Shown here: piece after piece, positions 62,901-64,000 of the stretch
How positions within the stretch are numbered: the stretch's first letter is position 1
How the letters are laid out: the number at the start of each line of letters is the position of its first letter
Origin: Micromonospora sp. WMMD1155
Lineage (GTDB): Bacteria; Actinomycetota; Actinomycetes; Mycobacteriales; Micromonosporaceae
Assembly: GCF_029581275.1 (NCBI RefSeq)
Contig: NZ_CP120742.1
Span: 7,068,501-7,132,500 of the forward strand
DNA: 64,000 bases
Reading direction: 5' to 3'
Made by a program: the position numbers and the translations under genes
Notes under the pieces: model-generated
Told to the model about the DNA's origin: nothing
Seen by the model: only the letters and a program-made list of their open reading frames with translations
Database searches by the model: none

Positions 62901-64000
62901 CCGCTGCGCCGCCTGGTCACGGCGTCCACGGTGGCCGCGCTCGCCGAGGTGGTCGCGGAGTTGCTGCCCACGGCCGCGCCGACCACCGCAGAGCCGGTAC
63001 CGGTGGCCGACGACGAGATGCCGGTGGCCGTGCCGGACTGGGAGCACCTGCACGAGCCGTTCGGGCTCAGCGAGATCCAGCAGGCCCAGTGGATCGGCCG
63101 GATGGGCAACTTCAGCATGGGCAACGTCGGCGCGCACATGTACTGGGAGGTGGACCGGGACGACCTCGACGTCGAACGGCTCAACCAGGCGTGGAACCGG
63201 GTGCTGGCCCGGCACGCGATGCTGCGGGCCGTGTTCACCCGCGACGGTCACCAGCGGGTGCTGCCCGAGGTCACCCGGTACGACTTCCCCGTCGTCGACC
63301 TACGCGACGAGACGCCGGAGGTGGTCGAGGGGCGGCTCGCCGAGATGCGCGAGGCGATGTCGCACGAGATGCGGCCCGAGGACGCGTGGCCGCTGTTCGA
63401 GATCCGGGTGGTGCACCTGCCCGGTGGGCGTACCCGGCTGTTCCTCAGCTTCGAGCTGATGATGGCCGACATGGGCAGTGTCCGGATCCTGCTCGCGGAC
63501 TGGCGCGCCTACTACGAGCGTCCGGCCGAGGAGCTGCCCGAGCTGGGCATCTCCTTCCGCGACTACCGGCTGGCCGCGGAGAAGCTCAAGGAGACCTCGC
63601 TCTACCGCCGGTCGATGGACTACTGGCGGGAGCGGGTGGCCACTCTGCCCTCGCCGCCGGAGCTGCCGCTGGCCACCTCGCCGGAGCTGGTACGGGAGCC
63701 GAAGTTCGTGCCCCGAAGCGCGTTGATCCCGGCGGTGGAGTGGAACGCCATCAAGCGGGAGGCCGCCACGCACGGCGTCACTCCTTCGGCGGTGCTGCTG
63801 GCCGCGTACGCCTGCGTGCTGGGCGGGTGGACCCGCTCGGGCCGGTTCACGCTGAACGTGACCACCAACATCCGGCTGCCCGTGCACCCCGACGTGGAGC
63901 ACCTGGTCGGCGGGTTCGCGTCCTTCACACTGCTGCCGGTCGACCTGGTCGAGGACGACTCCATCCTCGGGGTGGCCCGCCGGTTGCAGGAGCAGAACTG
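59967..64000 (+). CDS. Hybrid PKS/NRPS: KS-AT-ACP-Cy, truncated by the window end
   Basis: The visible 1344 residues start with a KS (5-430; Cys178 in SACSTS, His314 in EAHGTGT, His354 in GHLDSAAG), followed by an AT (about 535-830; Ser633 in GHSVGE; HAFH motif, which marks malonyl-CoA selection) and an ACP (GGHSL, Ser960). No KR, DH or ER lies between AT and ACP, so the beta-keto group should remain. A heterocyclization-type domain begins near 1035, and its motif reads FELMMADMGS (Glu1163, Asp1168, Ser1171), with Glu replacing the first Asp. The frame is open at base 64000. The start overlaps the previous stop; GAGGAGACAAGGG lies upstream. Confidence 0.93.
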   Translation, partial: MSTDTVDIAVVGLAGRFPGAPDVTRFWHNLRAGTESIRHFTDDELLAAGVAPELVADPRFVKAWGALEDAELFDARFFGYGAREAALLDPQHRIFLECAWEALEDAGHTPASYPGSIGVYAGASLSSYLLAHLLPGRGLDASADGLELLVANDKDYLASRVSYKLDLDGPAVCVQSACSTSLLAVHQACQALLADECDLALAGGVTVRFPQTRGYLYQEGMILSPDGHCRPFDAQARGTVSGSGAGVVVLRRLDDALADGDRIDAVIRATAANNDGAAKVGYTAPSIQGQARVVSAAIGLAGVHPESIKAIEAHGTGTALGDPIEIAALTKVFQRHTDRRGYCAVSSVKSNIGHLDSAAGIASLIKAVLQLKHGELVPNVNYTAPNPEIDFAATPFRVNEELQPWKANGDPRRIGVSSFGFGGTNVHAILEEPPARELSGTRRDRQLIVVSARSAAALDTATDRLATAFADADAPDDAPELLDIADAAWTLQTGRAHFPHRRAVVVDDVRTAAGALGGGEGPRTLSGRAPTEEPEVAWLFPGQGSQYPGMGAGLYRTEPVFRAEVDRCAEVLTSALGFDLRDLLVAADPTDRAARARLADTAVAQPALFTVEYAMARLLTSWGVRRDAAIGHSVGEFTAATLAGVFEPEEAVRLVAERGRLMGAQPTGAMLSVALPADELAGRLPVGLDIAAYNAPEVCVVAGTAEDVQAFAAMLEADGVGHRMLHTSHAFHSRMMDAVVGPFAAAVAAAAPSAPTTPILSGRTGTWLTGADAASPEYWSAQLREPVRFADGMVRLREQGTGVLVEVGPGTTLCTLARLAPEARGVVAVPTMRAPDADGSDEATALEAVGRLWLGGVEIDWGGVQDGAHRRRVALPTYPFERRRYFVEAPTTTGGTAPGVVVEDADDIDFGEADTRPSLTTVYLAPRTDVERRIAVIWQDLLGVAPIGVDDIFIELGGHSLLATKVVSRIQQDLGVEVPLRRLVTASTVAALAEVVAELLPTAAPTTAEPVPVADDEMPVAVPDWEHLHEPFGLSEIQQAQWIGRMGNFSMGNVGAHMYWEVDRDDLDVERLNQAWNRVLARHAMLRAVFTRDGHQRVLPEVTRYDFPVVDLRDETPEVVEGRLAEMREAMSHEMRPEDAWPLFEIRVVHLPGGRTRLFLSFELMMADMGSVRILLADWRAYYERPAEELPELGISFRDYRLAAEKLKETSLYRRSMDYWRERVATLPSPPELPLATSPELVREPKFVPRSALIPAVEWNAIKREAATHGVTPSAVLLAAYACVLGGWTRSGRFTLNVTTNIRLPVHPDVEHLVGGFASFTLLPVDLVEDDSILGVARRLQEQN

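Noticed and set aside
1..64000. tRNA, rRNA, CRISPR arrays, riboswitches, insertion sequences, phage genes
   Set aside because: None was recognised on reading both strands. A covariance-model search would be needed to exclude small RNAs.

Overview
The window comes from a high-GC actinomycete. Genes are dense, many start with GTG or TTG, and neighbours are often coupled by ATGA, GTGA or TGATG overlaps. The style of the proteins (zinc-independent ribosomal paralogues, Zur, actinobacterial wall-anchored repeat proteins, GH44 plus CBM2, trans-acting polyketide supply genes) fits Micromonosporaceae best, but this is an inference from memory of such genomes. No rRNA, tRNA, CRISPR array, insertion sequence or prophage gene was recognised.

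Region 1 (about 0.2-16.1 kb) looks like a zinc-starvation locus. Two ribosomal-protein genes with no usable zinc ribbon (bL28, bL33) and a third (uS14) begin a long leftward gene run. It continues with a secreted WxL-like protein, a DUF916-like membrane protein, a sortase-type (LPRTG) protein, a lipoprotein metal-binding subunit, a membrane-anchored repeat protein, an ABC ATPase, a permease and two more secreted repeat proteins. Six proteins share the actinobacterial surface repeat known as TIGR03769 ('choice-of-anchor M'). In the ABC binding protein the repeat appears inserted and circularly permuted. Rightward lie a CobW-family protein without a P-loop and type B bL31, then the fur-family gene (probable Zur) and a DUF318/TIGR03943 permease pair. 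Three palindromes resembling Zur boxes (around 1981, 11355 and 11492) tie the locus together.

Region 2 (16.1-28.5 kb) is mixed: two VOC-fold proteins next to a large LuxR/ATPase regulator, an anti-sigma-type ATPase facing a GAF-SpoIIE phosphatase, an NTF2-like protein, a secreted GH44-FN3-CBM2 glucanase with a CebR-like site, a P450 with its ferredoxin, an SDR, and an alpha/beta hydrolase with Asp at the nucleophile position.

Region 3 (28.6-50.3 kb) is the first part of a hybrid NRPS/PKS cluster. It has an FkbJ/I/H/K-like set for making a glycerate-derived unit on a carrier protein, but no O-methyltransferase, plus a KAS III-like protein. Then come a free A-PCP protein, a KS protein with a wrecked AT followed by ACP, C and a half C domain, a two-module NRPS (degenerate C, A, PCP, E, C, A, PCP, E, C) and an MbtH protein. 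Both modules carry epimerization domains. The second A domain has a valine-like code.

Region 4 (50.3-54.4 kb) holds a small membrane protein, a LuxR regulator with a pseudo-receiver, a TetR repressor and a DrrAB-type exporter, all plausible control and export genes for the cluster.

Region 5 (54.5-64.0 kb) resumes assembly-line genes: FAAL-ACP-Cy-A(Cys)-PCP, then KS-AT(malonyl)-ACP-Cy, cut by the window end. Colinear reading predicts an acyl-thiazoline, extended by one unreduced malonate unit and followed by a second heterocycle. The core of the Cys A domain has a codon composition unlike its surroundings, which suggests a domain swap. No thioesterase is in view, so release lies outside the window or uses an unusual route.
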